A stretch of DNA of 64,000 bases from Cacconaster sp033811195 (GCA_033811195.1 JAPXOZ010000006.1:1-64000), one strand, 5' to 3'; numbered from the stretch's first letter, positions 35,796-45,449 are shown. Translations and numbers: made by a program. The notes: a model not told the origin generated them from the sequence alone.

Positions 35796-38459
35796 ATGGA
35801 ACTCCCCAACAAATACGACCCTTCCCTTACGGAAGACAAGTGGTATTCCTACTGGCTTGAGAATGGGTTTTTCCATTCGGAACCTGATGAACGTGAACCA
35901 TATACCATTGTGATCCCGCCACCAAATGTGACCGGTGTGCTTCATATGGGACATATGCTCAATAATACGCTTCAGGATGTATTGGTACGCCGTGCAAGAA
36001 TGACCGGGTACAATGCCTGCTGGGTTCCCGGCACTGATCACGCTTCTATAGCAACTGAGGCAAAAGTAGTGGAAAAATTACGAGCTGCCGGTATTGACAA
36101 ATCAGACTTGACACGTGAGGAGTTTCTAAAACACGCCTGGGAGTGGAGAGACAAACATGGAGGTATTATACTCGAGCAGCTTAAAAAACTCGGTGCCTCC
36201 TGCGACTGGAACCGCACCAGATTTACAATGGATCCCGATTTGAGTGAGGCTGTAATCAATACATTTGTCCATTTCTACAAAAAAGGACTCATCTATCGCG
36301 GAGTTCGCATGGTTAACTGGGATCCCGAAGGCCTTACTGCAGTGAGCGACGAAGAGGTGATTCACAAAGAAACCGATTCTAAGTTCTACTATTTGAGATA
36401 TAAGATAGCAGGTGGTGTTGCACAAGGAGAATGTGATTATGTCACCATTGCCACAACACGTCCTGAAACCATTATGGCTGACGTGGCGGTCTGTATTAAT
36501 CCCGAGGACGAAAGGTATTTTCATCTGCGTGACAAGAATGTCATTATCCCACTTATCGACAAAGAGATTCCCATCATAGAGGATGATTATGTAACGATGG
36601 ACCTCGGTACCGGATGTCTAAAAATCACTCCTGCTCATGATATCAATGACTACGAAATAGGCTTGCGCCACAAACTTCCTGTAATCGATATTATCAATGA
36701 TGACGGAACACTCAATGAAAAGGCCCAGATCTTAATTGGAGAAGATAGGTTTATAGCCCGTAAAAAGATAGTGAAGATGCTCGAAGAGGCCGGACTTCTC
36801 GAAAAAGTAGAGGACTACAAGTCACAGGTCGGTCATTCAGAGCGTACGGATGCTGTCATCGAGCCCAAACTCTCCATGCAGTGGTTTCTCAAGATGGAGG
36901 ATCTTGCAAAAGATGCGCTTCAAGTAGTTGAAGACGACTCGGTAAGACTTATACCCGATAAATTCAAAAACACATACCGACATTGGATGGAAAATGTCCG
37001 TGACTGGTGTATTTCCCGCCAGTTGTGGTGGGGACAGCAAATTCCTGCTTACTATCTCCCCAATGGGGAATTTGTAGTAGAATCCACATTTGAAGAAGCT
37101 CTTGAAGCTGCACGCAGGATTGATCCTTCCGTAAAGGCTGAAGATCTGGTTCAGGACGGAGATGTGCTTGATACATGGTTTTCATCTTGGCTCTGGCCGA
37201 TATCGGTGTTTGATCCATCAAAGCCAGGTTTTCCCGATAAGGCACCCAATGCCGACCTCGCATATTACTATCCCACAAATGACCTCGTAACTGCCCCGGA
37301 AATTCTCTTTTTTTGGGTAGCCAGGATGATTATGGCAGGAGAGGAGTTTTGTCAGGATATACCTTTCCGTAATGTCTATCTGACAGGTATAGTCCGTGAC
37401 AAACAGGGCAGAAAGATGTCAAAACAGCTTGGCAACTCTCCCGATCCCATAGAATTGATGAAGTTATATGGAGCAGACGGCGTACGCTTGGGAATGCTAC
37501 TCTGCACATCTGCCGGCAATGATATTCTTTTTGACGAAAGTCAAGTGGAACAGGGCCGCAATTTCAGCAATAAGATCTGGAATGCCTATCGTTTGGTCAA
37601 AGGATGGAAGGTAAGTGATACAATGGTTCAAAGTGATGTCAACCGCCTTGCCATTTCATGGTTTGAATCAAAACTCGATATAACTCTGGAAAGCATCAAT
37701 GAGGATTTTGAAAAGTTCCGCATTTCGGACGCAGTCATGACGATTTACAAACTCTTCTGGGATGATTTTTGCTCCTGGTATCTGGAAATAATCAAGCCTT
37801 CATTCATAGATGGTGTGCAGGAGAGAATTGACAAGGCCACTTTTGATGCTACTATCTCATTTTTCGACTCACTTCTAAAGATACTTCACCCTGTAATGCC
37901 ATTTATTACTGAGGAACTCTGGCAGAATATTGAGGAACGTAAAAAAGGTGAGACCATCATGCTGCAGCAGATGCCTCTTTATACCGGCCACGATGATGCC
38001 CTTATTGCCGCTTTCGACAAGGCGATAGAGACGGTAGTGGCTATCAGGGCACTTAGACAGTTAAAAAATATCTCTCCTAAAGAGCCCCTTGCAGTGCAGG
38101 TCAAGAGTACTTACTACCCGGCGATAATCACTCCTGTAATTTCCAAGATGGCAAATGTGCCCGATTTGCAGGTTGTGAATGAGTTTGATACCACATCGGC
38201 AGGACAATCATTTATGGTGGGCACTATTGAGTATTTTGTGCCCTTGGCAGACATGATAGATATTGAAGAAGAGATTGCAAAGATTGAGGCCGAAATCAAA
38301 CGTTATGAAGGCTTTATCAAGGGCGTGAATGCCAAACTCGGCAATCCGGCTTTTGTAGCAAATGCCCCCGAAAAAGTTGTAGCACTTGAGCGCAAAAAAC
38401 TCTCCGACGCTACTACCAAAATAGAGACACTCCAGGCACGCCTGGCCACTCTTAAATAG
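35796..38459 (+). CDS. valS: Valyl-tRNA synthetase
   Basis: This 887-residue class I synthetase charges tRNA-Val. The HIGH motif appears as HMGH within PPPNVTGVLHMGHMLNN near residue 47, the class I editing (CP1) domain contains TTRPETIMADVAV and GTGCLKITPAHDINDYEIG, and the KMSKS motif is KMSKQ near residue 534. A C-terminal coiled coil of about 65 residues (IEEEIAKIEAEIKRYEGF) is typical of ValRS. The length is usual for Bacteroidetes. Transcription starts from a box upstream, and the gene runs into the tat genes with a 29-base gap. Its TAG stop is followed by TGTG, which echoes the heptamer family but is too short to call. Confidence 0.97.
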   Translation: MELPNKYDPSLTEDKWYSYWLENGFFHSEPDEREPYTIVIPPPNVTGVLHMGHMLNNTLQDVLVRRARMTGYNACWVPGTDHASIATEAKVVEKLRAAGIDKSDLTREEFLKHAWEWRDKHGGIILEQLKKLGASCDWNRTRFTMDPDLSEAVINTFVHFYKKGLIYRGVRMVNWDPEGLTAVSDEEVIHKETDSKFYYLRYKIAGGVAQGECDYVTIATTRPETIMADVAVCINPEDERYFHLRDKNVIIPLIDKEIPIIEDDYVTMDLGTGCLKITPAHDINDYEIGLRHKLPVIDIINDDGTLNEKAQILIGEDRFIARKKIVKMLEEAGLLEKVEDYKSQVGHSERTDAVIEPKLSMQWFLKMEDLAKDALQVVEDDSVRLIPDKFKNTYRHWMENVRDWCISRQLWWGQQIPAYYLPNGEFVVESTFEEALEAARRIDPSVKAEDLVQDGDVLDTWFSSWLWPISVFDPSKPGFPDKAPNADLAYYYPTNDLVTAPEILFFWVARMIMAGEEFCQDIPFRNVYLTGIVRDKQGRKMSKQLGNSPDPIELMKLYGADGVRLGMLLCTSAGNDILFDESQVEQGRNFSNKIWNAYRLVKGWKVSDTMVQSDVNRLAISWFESKLDITLESINEDFEKFRISDAVMTIYKLFWDDFCSWYLEIIKPSFIDGVQERIDKATFDATISFFDSLLKILHPVMPFITEELWQNIEERKKGETIMLQQMPLYTGHDDALIAAFDKAIETVVAIRALRQLKNISPKEPLAVQVKSTYYPAIITPVISKMANVPDLQVVNEFDTTSAGQSFMVGTIEYFVPLADMIDIEEEIAKIEAEIKRYEGFIKGVNAKLGNPAFVANAPEKVVALERKKLSDATTKIETLQARLATLK

Positions 38460-38488
38460 TGTGCAGATTATATAATACCCAATATAAA

Positions 38489-38704
38489 ATGAGAAATTTG
38501 TTATTATTCGGATCATTTGGCTGGCAGGAAATTCTGATCATTGCTTTTATCGTACTCCTTCTTTTCGGAGGTAGAAAGATTCCTGAACTTATGAAGGGAC
38601 TAGGGAAAGGTGTCCGCAGCTTCAAAGAGGGAATGAAAGGTGTGGAAGATGAAATGAAAGAAGTGGACGATGACCCTAAGAATAAAGATAAGGAGCAGAA
38701 ATAA
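38489..38704 (+). CDS. tatA: Twin-arginine translocase subunit TatA
   Basis: The 71-residue protein has a short N-terminal membrane helix (WQEILIIAFIVLLLFG), the FGGRKIPELMKGLGKGVRSFKEG amphipathic helix, and a charged tail ending in KNKDKEQK. This is the TatA/E type, which forms the export channel for folded proteins. The ten in-frame codons upstream begin at the valS stop and are excluded. tatC follows after 21 bases, giving a minimal TatA-TatC system without TatB. Confidence 0.93.
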   Translation: MRNLLLFGSFGWQEILIIAFIVLLLFGGRKIPELMKGLGKGVRSFKEGMKGVEDEMKEVDDDPKNKDKEQK

Positions 38705-38725
38705 AACTTCCACACCGGTTTTCAG

Positions 38726-39547
38726 ATGGGAAGCAGCAATATGTCCTTTTGGGAGCATCTCGACGAGTTGCGGAAAGTTCTTTTTCGTGCAGTTGGAGTG
38801 CTTGTGGTGCTGATGATCGTCGCCTTCTTTTTCAAGGAGACGATTTTCGGCGATATAATATTTGCGCCCCTGACATCGGATTTCTGTCTATATCGGTGGT
38901 TAGATTTCTTACTTGCTCTATTTGGTTCCGGACCAACAGGGGAGTTTTCGATTGAGCTGATAAATATAGAGATGGCAGCTCAATTCTTTACCCATATCAG
39001 GGTATCACTCTATGTGGCATTGATAGTGGCGATGCCATTTATTTTCTACCAGATATGGACATTTGTGCGTCCTGCGCTCTATGATAATGAAAAAAGGGTT
39101 ATAAGGCGTGCATTTGGATTTGCGGGCATTCTTTTTTATATTGGCATTGCTGTGGGTTATCTGCTGGTCTTCCCGCTGACCGTGAGATTTCTAGGTACAT
39201 ACCAGGTCTCACCTGATGTCCCGAACCAGATATCGCTCAACTCCTATATCGGGATGTTTGTTTCCTTGATTCTAATTATGGGAATTGTCTTCGAAATGCC
39301 GGCACTAGCGGCGGTACTCTCAAGATTTGGAATCATCACAAAAGAGTTTTTGAAGAAATACCGCAAACATGCTATTGTGGTGCTTCTCGTTCTTGCTGCA
39401 CTGATAACACCTTCCGGAGACGCAGTGACGCTCTTTTTTGTGGCAATTCCACTCTACTGTCTCTATGAGGTTAGTATATTGGTCTGTAGATCAGGTAAAA
39501 CTGAAGAGGAAGAAGTTGCGGCTGATGCCTCAGGAGGTGAGGAGTGA
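38726..39547 (+). CDS. tatC: Twin-arginine translocase subunit TatC
   Basis: The 273-residue protein has the TatC start SFWEHLDELRKVLFRA, which binds the twin-arginine signal, and the expected six membrane helices. An extracytoplasmic insert lies near residues 55-80. The conserved YQIWTFVRPALY, FEMPA and LAALITPSGDAVT segments are all present. A second ATG five codons in (MSFWEHL) is an alternative start. It ends in an acidic tail and overlaps the following ABC-F gene by four bases (GTGA), suggesting coupled translation. Confidence 0.95.
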   Translation: MGSSNMSFWEHLDELRKVLFRAVGVLVVLMIVAFFFKETIFGDIIFAPLTSDFCLYRWLDFLLALFGSGPTGEFSIELINIEMAAQFFTHIRVSLYVALIVAMPFIFYQIWTFVRPALYDNEKRVIRRAFGFAGILFYIGIAVGYLLVFPLTVRFLGTYQVSPDVPNQISLNSYIGMFVSLILIMGIVFEMPALAAVLSRFGIITKEFLKKYRKHAIVVLLVLAALITPSGDAVTLFFVAIPLYCLYEVSILVCRSGKTEEEEVAADASGGEE

Positions 39548-41469
39548 TATCAATTAGCAATCTTACGGTATCATACGGAGGATTCACTCTCCTGGACGGC
39601 ATTAATTTTCATATAAATGACAAGGAGAAAATAGGTCTTGTTGGCAAGAATGGAGCAGGTAAATCTACGATTCTCAAACTAATAATGGGCCTCCAGTCGC
39701 CAACATCGGGAAAGGTTTCGATGCCTGCTGACAGGAAGGTGGGATATCTTCCCCAGATCATGAAACATGCTCGCGGTAAGAGTGTCATTGACGAAGTGAT
39801 GACGGCATTTGCAGAGCATAATGAACTCAATATTCGTATAGACCGGATTTCGCACGAGCTGGCTAAACGTACCGACTACGAATCGGATGAATACCACAAA
39901 TTGATTGTCGAATTTAATGAGATCACCGATCGACTTAGGCTTTACCCCCTCGAATCCCCTCGTGTGCAGGCAGAAAAGACACTCCTAGGACTCGGTTTCC
40001 GCCAAAGTGAACTGGATAGAATGACAAGCACATTCAGCCATGGCTGGAACATGCGTATTGAACTCGCAAAAATTCTCTTGCGCAATCCCGATATACTGTT
40101 GTTGGATGAGCCTACAAACCATCTCGACATTGAATCCATCCAGTGGCTCGAAGAGTATCTCAAGAGCTTTCCGGGAGCATTGATACTGATATCTCACGAT
40201 CGCAGGTTCCTCGATAATTGCACAAATCGCACTGTAGAGGTGATGCTGGGTAAAATCCATGACTATAAAGTACCCTACTCCAAATTTGTGGAGTTACGAA
40301 AGGAGAGAATTGCTCAGCAGCGAGCTGCTTACGACAATCAGCAGCGCATGATCGAGAAGACTGAGGAGTTTATTGAAAAATTTCGGTATAAGCCCACCAA
40401 AAGTAACCAGGTGCAGTCAAGAATCAAGCAGTTGGAAAAGCTGGAACGTATAGAGATAGATGAGGAGGATCTGAGTACGATTACCGTTCGGTTTCCATCT
40501 GCACCGCGCTCCGGAGATGTGGTCTTCTCAGTAAAGGATGCGACCATAGGGTACTCAAAACCTAAAAAGAAAATTGTGCTGCAGAGAGCCAACATGACCA
40601 TCAGAAGAGGGGAGAAGGTGGCTTTCGTGGGGCGTAATGGCGAGGGTAAAACCACCGTCATGCGTCTGCTTACCGGCCAGCTTCAGCCTTTTGAAGGTGA
40701 GGCAGTGGTTGGCTACAATGTCAAGACCGGTTACTTTGCACAGAATCAGGAGGACTTACTTGATAGGAAAGATACGGTGTATGGCACTTTAGACAAGATC
40801 GCAGTGGGAGACGTTAGAACCAGGCTCAGGGATATACTTGGTGCTTTCCTCTTCAGAGGCGAAGATATAGATAAGAAAGTTGCGGTGCTTAGCGGTGGTG
40901 AACGCTCTCGCTTGGCTATGGCGAAGCTTATCCTGCACCCCTACAACCTGCTGGCACTTGACGAGCCTACCAACCATATGGACCTCCGGTCAAAAGATGT
41001 GCTAAAACAAGCGTTACAGAAATATGACGGAACCCTGATTATAGTTTCTCACGACAGAGACTTCCTTGATGGGTTGGTTGATAAGATCTATGAGTTTGCT
41101 GATGGGCGGATTAGGGAGCACCTTGGAGGGGTGGATGATTTTCTCTATCGAAAGAAGATCAGTTCATTAAGGGAGATAGAGATTAAACAACAGCCAACTT
41201 CTCAGACGATGCCGGAATCGAACAGGGAAAAATCATCCACTTATGAGGAGCAGAAACACCTCTCAAGAGAGGAACGCCGAATTAAAAACCGCCAACAGCG
41301 GCTGGAAAATGAAATATCATCACTGGAAGAAGCGATCTCTGCAGTTGAAACAATCCTCTCGTCACCCTCTCCGGAGGATGATATAGTGGAACTCACACAC
41401 AAGTATCATGATCTCCAACTTAATCTTGATAGCAAAATGGATGAATGGGCATCCATCACAATAGATTGA
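39544..41469 (+). CDS. ABC-F family ATPase (translation-associated)
   Basis: The 641-residue protein has two ATPase domains and no membrane segment. The first has Walker A GKNGAGKST and a degenerate signature FSHGWNMR. The second has GRNGEGKTT and LSGGERSRL, each with a DEPTNH Walker B. The linker between them (about residues 240-310) is charged and helical, and the C-terminal 110 residues form a coiled coil as in Uup. ABC-F proteins bind the ribosomal E site and relieve or regulate stalled translation. The start is a GTG overlapping tatC. It has the C-terminal extension of the Uup/YheS-type housekeeping members; antibiotic resistance is not implied. Confidence 0.88.
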   Translation: MISISNLTVSYGGFTLLDGINFHINDKEKIGLVGKNGAGKSTILKLIMGLQSPTSGKVSMPADRKVGYLPQIMKHARGKSVIDEVMTAFAEHNELNIRIDRISHELAKRTDYESDEYHKLIVEFNEITDRLRLYPLESPRVQAEKTLLGLGFRQSELDRMTSTFSHGWNMRIELAKILLRNPDILLLDEPTNHLDIESIQWLEEYLKSFPGALILISHDRRFLDNCTNRTVEVMLGKIHDYKVPYSKFVELRKERIAQQRAAYDNQQRMIEKTEEFIEKFRYKPTKSNQVQSRIKQLEKLERIEIDEEDLSTITVRFPSAPRSGDVVFSVKDATIGYSKPKKKIVLQRANMTIRRGEKVAFVGRNGEGKTTVMRLLTGQLQPFEGEAVVGYNVKTGYFAQNQEDLLDRKDTVYGTLDKIAVGDVRTRLRDILGAFLFRGEDIDKKVAVLSGGERSRLAMAKLILHPYNLLALDEPTNHMDLRSKDVLKQALQKYDGTLIIVSHDRDFLDGLVDKIYEFADGRIREHLGGVDDFLYRKKISSLREIEIKQQPTSQTMPESNREKSSTYEEQKHLSREERRIKNRQQRLENEISSLEEAISAVETILSSPSPEDDIVELTHKYHDLQLNLDSKMDEWASITID

Positions 41470-41473
41470 CACA

Positions 41474-42223
41474 ATGGAAGCAAAAAAACAACATTATCTA
41501 TTCGGTATACACCCTGTGCAAGAAGCGATTAAAACAGGCAGAAAGTTTGAAAAAATTCTATTCAAGCAGGGCCTGGAAGGCGACAGGTTTAGGGCACTCT
41601 TTGATCTGGTAAAACAAAATGAGATTCCTTTCCAGTTTGTGCCGGCTGAAAAGATGAATAAAATACATCGCGGTTTGCATCAGGGAGTTATAGGCTTTAT
41701 TTCGCAGATAGATTATCTGCCATTTGAAAATATTATTGAAAAAGCACTTGCAGAGTCATCTAATCCCATTTTTCTTATGTTGGACGGAGTGAGTGACGTG
41801 CGCAATTTCGGTGCGATAGTCAGAAGTGCCGAATGTGCAGGTGTAAGCGGAGTAATACTTCCTGCAAAAGGTGGAGCCGCTATCAATGCAGATGCCATCA
41901 AAACGTCGGCAGGGGCTCTTCTAAGAGTGCCTGTCAGCAAAGTTCCCAATCTGCGTATTCCTTTGTACTACCTTATTGATGCAGGCTTCCAGGTCGTAGC
42001 TGCAACAGAAAAGGCCGGCGGTTCAATCTACGATGTAGATTTCACTCAGCCGACCGTAATCGTTATGGGTTCAGAGGGTAAGGGTATTTCCGATTCCGTA
42101 CTTTCGCTCTGTAATGTTCAGGCAGCAATTCCAATGTCAGGTAAGATAGGCTCCCTCAATGTTTCTGTGGCCACCGCCATAGTGCTTTTTGAAGCAGTTA
42201 GGCAGAGGATGCCACAAATATAG
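41474..42223 (+). CDS. rlmB: 23S rRNA 2'-O-methyltransferase RlmB-like (SpoU family)
   Basis: The 249-residue protein has the N-terminal substrate-binding region (YLFGIHPVQEAIKTG) and the SPOUT catalytic domain: LDGVSDVRNFGAIVRSAECAGV, VMGSEGKGIS and IPMSGKIGSLNVSVATAIVLFE. These are the three SpoU motifs. RlmB methylates guanosine 2251 of 23S rRNA in the peptidyl-transferase region; the exact nucleotide is inferred from family. It is the last gene of the plus-strand run, four bases after the ABC-F gene. Its stop abuts the stop of the convergent head-GIN gene, forming TAGCTA. Confidence 0.88.
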   Translation: MEAKKQHYLFGIHPVQEAIKTGRKFEKILFKQGLEGDRFRALFDLVKQNEIPFQFVPAEKMNKIHRGLHQGVIGFISQIDYLPFENIIEKALAESSNPIFLMLDGVSDVRNFGAIVRSAECAGVSGVILPAKGGAAINADAIKTSAGALLRVPVSKVPNLRIPLYYLIDAGFQVVAATEKAGGSIYDVDFTQPTVIVMGSEGKGISDSVLSLCNVQAAIPMSGKIGSLNVSVATAIVLFEAVRQRMPQI

Positions 42224-43108
42224 CTAGTCAACACGGCGGAGACTGGATCCACGGCTAATCTCTGATGTGATGCTTATGGACTTATCTGTCATGTAGGTAC
42301 AGGACGATGCTCCTGAGCACTCCACATCAAGACGTCTTGTTACGTATATGCTTGCCTTTGATGCTCCCGAAAGGTCTAATTCGACATCTTTGGCGGTCAA
42401 TTTGTCTGCTACGATACTGCAAACGCCGCTACCTTCAATAGTTGCTTTATCAACAGTGCCGGAAATAATCGCTTTGGAAGCACCACTGCACTCAAGATCT
42501 ACCTGTTCAAACTCTCCATCTACTTCAGCTTTGGATGCACCGGAAATCTCAATGTCAAGATCGTCTGCTGTGAAGCTCGCATAGATTTTACTTGCACCGG
42601 ATACTTTGATGTCTGCATCGATAAAGTCGCCTTTTAGCTCCCTAATGGTGGATGCTCCGCTTACCGTTACGAGTGCATCTTTTGCAATGACATTCAATCC
42701 GTAGATTAAGCTAGCACCGCTAAGCTTCAAAACAAATCGCTCATTCCCGCAATCAAATGTATCTGCAGTGTTGAATTTAGATGCTCCTGAAAGCATGAGT
42801 TTGTTTAGTACCGGCATTGTTATTGTCGCTTTTGCAATTTTGTGTTCGTTTCTTAAAACTCTTTTTGTGGGATTGTCCAGTCCTATGTAAAGAATCCCTT
42901 TGGAATTCTTTACTGAGAGATATTTCTCAAGATCGTCACTGATCGTGATTACAATAGAATAGTTGTTGTCCTGAATAACCTCCACATCAAACCAATGAGA
43001 GATGTCGAGCCCTTCGAAACCTCGATAGTCAAAACTTTTTACTGTTTGTGCCCCACTTGTAAGCACAAAGCCCAGAATTGCGGCAAATGTTAAGATAATA
43101 CGTTTCAT
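42224..43108 (-). CDS. Head-GIN domain (DUF2807) protein with SGAS repeats
   Basis: The 294-residue exported protein (signal peptide to about residue 20, ending SGAQ) begins with the head-GIN pattern SFDYRGFEGLDISHWFDVEVIQ. At least eight repeats of about 17-20 residues carrying (L/V/E)SGASK follow, typical of a right-handed beta-helix or solenoid. DUF2807 proteins are common in Bacteroidetes and their role is not established. The gene is 58 bases behind an anti-sigma-like gene and an ECF sigma gene on the same strand, which suggests it is a target or part of a cell-envelope stress response. It has no lipobox, unlike the second head-GIN protein at 58660. Confidence 0.85.
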   Translation of the reverse strand: MKRIILTFAAILGFVLTSGAQTVKSFDYRGFEGLDISHWFDVEVIQDNNYSIVITISDDLEKYLSVKNSKGILYIGLDNPTKRVLRNEHKIAKATITMPVLNKLMLSGASKFNTADTFDCGNERFVLKLSGASLIYGLNVIAKDALVTVSGASTIRELKGDFIDADIKVSGASKIYASFTADDLDIEISGASKAEVDGEFEQVDLECSGASKAIISGTVDKATIEGSGVCSIVADKLTAKDVELDLSGASKASIYVTRRLDVECSGASSCTYMTDKSISITSEISRGSSLRRVD

Positions 43109-43166
43109 TTTAATTGTTGTTATTGTTCTTCTTATTTTTTTATTCAGTTATAATTTGTAGAGTATC

Positions 43167-43694
43167 TCAATTCACGATTGATGCAACATATTTTCGAAGT
43201 TCGACCACACTTTCAACTCTCCTATTGTAGTATTCCTTGAGCACTTCGGCTTTTTCTTGTTCGCTCATCTCTTCAGGAAGCACTTCCAGAAGGGGGATGT
43301 GCTCGGATGTGATGCTCTCCAGAGTGTTAAAATGTTCACTTACTCCATTTTGAGGATCATAAGCCGTTAGAGAGTAGAGATACTCATAACTTTCTCTGAC
43401 CACATCCATATAGGCACTGTAGATATCTTGTGGATCTTCCATTGCAGCCACTGTCTCTGAGAAACTAACGTTGCCTGCGTTCAAACTCTTGATGAGCAGG
43501 TTGGCGCCGAAAATCAGCATTATTGATGCGGCCACAGGGAAGAGCACCGCTTTCCAGAATATTCGTTTACGTGGCGTGTTCCTGCGGAATTCAATTCTTT
43601 TCGGATTATTGACTTTCTCCAAAAACCTGTCGAAATGGCCCTCTACAGGCTCCATATCGTCCAGAATATTCCTGATGTTGTCAAATTCTTTCAT
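43167..43694 (-). CDS. Putative anti-sigma factor (single-pass membrane protein)
   Basis: The 175-residue protein has a short cytoplasmic part, one membrane helix near residues 48-68 (AVLFPVAASIMLIFGANLLI) and a helical extracytoplasmic part. It starts MKEFDNIRNILDDMEPVEGHFDRFLEKV, a form common in the small proteins encoded after ECF sigma genes in Bacteroidetes. The start overlaps the sigma gene by four bases, the usual sigma/anti-sigma arrangement. No zinc-finger motif of the ZAS type is present, so it is not a classical zinc anti-sigma factor. Confidence 0.7.
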   Translation of the reverse strand: MKEFDNIRNILDDMEPVEGHFDRFLEKVNNPKRIEFRRNTPRKRIFWKAVLFPVAASIMLIFGANLLIKSLNAGNVSFSETVAAMEDPQDIYSAYMDVVRESYEYLYSLTAYDPQNGVSEHFNTLESITSEHIPLLEVLPEEMSEQEKAEVLKEYYNRRVESVVELRKYVASIVN

Positions 43695-44191
43695 TGTTGC
43701 AATATTTTTAAAAGTTTTGCCTTCCCTCTGCTTACTTGAGAACGAATCGTCACCTCTTTCTGCCCTGTGATCTGGGCAATCTCCTGATAATCCATTCCTT
43801 CGAAAAGTGAGAGTGTCAATACCAATTTATAAGGATCTTTCATTCTCTCTAAAGCCTCTTTGACACGTTTTACCTCTTTCTTTGTAGAAAATTCTATTTC
43901 CGCACTCTCTTCTGTGGAAAGGATTTCCGGTTCCTCATACTCCTCTTTGAAAATCCGCTCTCTTTTGATGACCCTCAATCTGTCAATTGACCTTCTGATA
44001 CAGGTTCGTATTAGCCAGGCAGAGATTTGGGCAGGTTGTGCAGGAGGATTTTCCATTTGTAGAAAACTTAGCAGTGTGTCATGCATAATCTCTTCAGCGT
44101 CAGCTCCGTTGCCGACTATTCTGTAACTAGCGTTGAAAAGCCGCCTGTAGTGAGTGTCGTAAAACTTCTTGATCTCTTTTTGTGTCATCAC
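43691..44191 (-). CDS. ECF-type RNA polymerase sigma factor
   Basis: The 166-residue protein has a region 2 pattern (YDTHYRRLFNASYRIVGNGADAEEIMHDT) that would contact core polymerase and the -10 region. Its region 4 HTH is GMDYQEIAQITGQKEVTIRSQVSRGK. There is no region 3, as expected for ECF sigma factors. It is the first gene of a three-gene operon with an anti-sigma-like protein and a head-GIN protein. A short palindrome (GGAGCATTGCTCC, 44213-44225) lies just upstream. The regulon is unknown. Confidence 0.92.
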   Translation of the reverse strand: MMTQKEIKKFYDTHYRRLFNASYRIVGNGADAEEIMHDTLLSFLQMENPPAQPAQISAWLIRTCIRRSIDRLRVIKRERIFKEEYEEPEILSTEESAEIEFSTKKEVKRVKEALERMKDPYKLVLTLSLFEGMDYQEIAQITGQKEVTIRSQVSRGKAKLLKILQQ

Positions 44192-44212
44192 TCTCTTTTC
44201 TATTTATAAGAC

Positions 44213-44225
44213 GGAGCATTGCTCC
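44213..44225. promoter_or_regulatory. GGAGCATTGCTCC palindrome upstream of the sigma gene
   Basis: Six-base arms flank a single central base, between the ECF sigma gene start and the dipeptidase promoter. It may be an operator or a small 5' hairpin in the sigma mRNA. Nothing beyond the symmetry supports a role. Confidence 0.3.
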
Positions 44226-44230
44226 AATTG

Positions 44231-44261
44231 TTGCACAAGTTATCGATAATTCGTAAATTTG
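44231..44261 (+). promoter_or_regulatory. Promoter of the dipeptidase operon
   Basis: TTG (44231-44233), 20 bases, then TAAATTTG (44254-44261) gives a full Bacteroidetes promoter 40 bases before the ATG at 44301. It probably drives the dipeptidase, aldolase and guanine deaminase genes together. Confidence 0.7.
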
Positions 44262-44300
44262 AACATTAATTATGTAACCTTAAAATATTGTTGAGATTTT

Positions 44301-45419
44301 ATGATATTCCTATTGGATTCCCACTGTGACTCCCCGCTAATGCTGGTTAAGGGTGCAGATTTTGGGCAAACGGTCCAGCAAGGCTATACTCCCGGCAAGT
44401 TTCCTGTTACACACGTTGATTTTGCTAAAATGAAAAAGGGAGGGGTTAACGGCTCTTTTTTTGCGATCTATACATCAAACTCCCTCTCTCCTGACGAATC
44501 AACCCGAAGAGCTTTTGAATTCATATCAAGGGTTTACGATGCAGTCGAGCAAAATTCGGACAAGGTAGCTTTTGCCACCACTCCAGCACAGGCCAAACGC
44601 AATAAAAAGAATGGATTGATCTCTATTTTCTTAGGTATGGAAAACGGCGATCCAATACAGCAGGATCTCTCAATGCTGCGGATGTTCTACCGATTGGGTG
44701 TAAGGTATCTCACACTGACACATGCCGGCAATAACGAGATTTGCGACTCCTGTGCCACAAAAGATAAACGCTGGGGTGGTGTGAGTCCTTTCGGGAAAGA
44801 GGTAATTGAGGAGTGCAATAGACTGGGAATGCTTATTGACGTTTCACACATCTCCGATGACTCTTTTTGGGATGTTCTAAATTATTCAAAGGTACCGGTA
44901 GTGGCTACACACTCTTGCTGTCGTGCACTTGCCTCTCATCCTCGAAATATGAGCGATGAAATGATTGTAGCCATGGCAGAGAAAGGTGGGGTGATTCAGA
45001 TCAATTTTTATCCCGCTTTTCTCGATAATGAGTATGCTGCATCCGAGATATGGGATCTCGAGGATGTTTTCGATGCAGCTGACAAGGCATGGCAGAAAGA
45101 TAAGTCCAATGTCGAGCTTCAGAAGCAACTCGAAAAGTCAGTAATTGCTATGAATACTGTTAAAAAACCCTCTTACAGAAGGGTTGTGGATCATATTGAC
45201 CATGTTGTCAGTCTGGTCGGTGTGAGACATGTCGGAATCGGCAGCGATTTTGATGGTATAAACACTTGTCCAAAAGGTCTTGAGGATATCAGCAAAATTA
45301 AGCGCATAATAATTGAACTACGTAGGCGAGGCTATAAGGAACACGAAATCAAGATGATTGCCGGAGGAAATTTCTTCCGTGTGATGGATGCTGCCCAAAA
45401 GTTCGCAGATGAAGAATAA
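44301..45419 (+). CDS. Membrane dipeptidase family protein (peptidase M19)
   Basis: This 372-residue zinc dipeptidase of the renal dipeptidase family carries the metal ligands in DSHCDSPL, GMENGDPI, DVSHISDDSFWDVL and VATHSCCRALASHPRNM, and the substrate aspartate in GIGSDFDGI. It has no signal peptide, so despite the family name it should act in the cytoplasm, splitting dipeptides to amino acids. That fits an amino-acid fermenting organism. A well-formed promoter precedes it, and the transaldolase-like gene follows after 30 bases. Confidence 0.92.
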   Translation: MIFLLDSHCDSPLMLVKGADFGQTVQQGYTPGKFPVTHVDFAKMKKGGVNGSFFAIYTSNSLSPDESTRRAFEFISRVYDAVEQNSDKVAFATTPAQAKRNKKNGLISIFLGMENGDPIQQDLSMLRMFYRLGVRYLTLTHAGNNEICDSCATKDKRWGGVSPFGKEVIEECNRLGMLIDVSHISDDSFWDVLNYSKVPVVATHSCCRALASHPRNMSDEMIVAMAEKGGVIQINFYPAFLDNEYAASEIWDLEDVFDAADKAWQKDKSNVELQKQLEKSVIAMNTVKKPSYRRVVDHIDHVVSLVGVRHVGIGSDFDGINTCPKGLEDISKIKRIIIELRRRGYKEHEIKMIAGGNFFRVMDAAQKFADEE

Positions 45420-45449
45420 TCCCATTCACAACAAATTATAATTACAGAT

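Noticed and set aside
39544..41469. Antibiotic resistance by ribosome protection (ABC-F)
   Set aside because: The coiled-coil C-terminus and housekeeping neighbours (tatC, rlmB) fit the Uup/YheS-type group; there is no sign of a resistance-type member.
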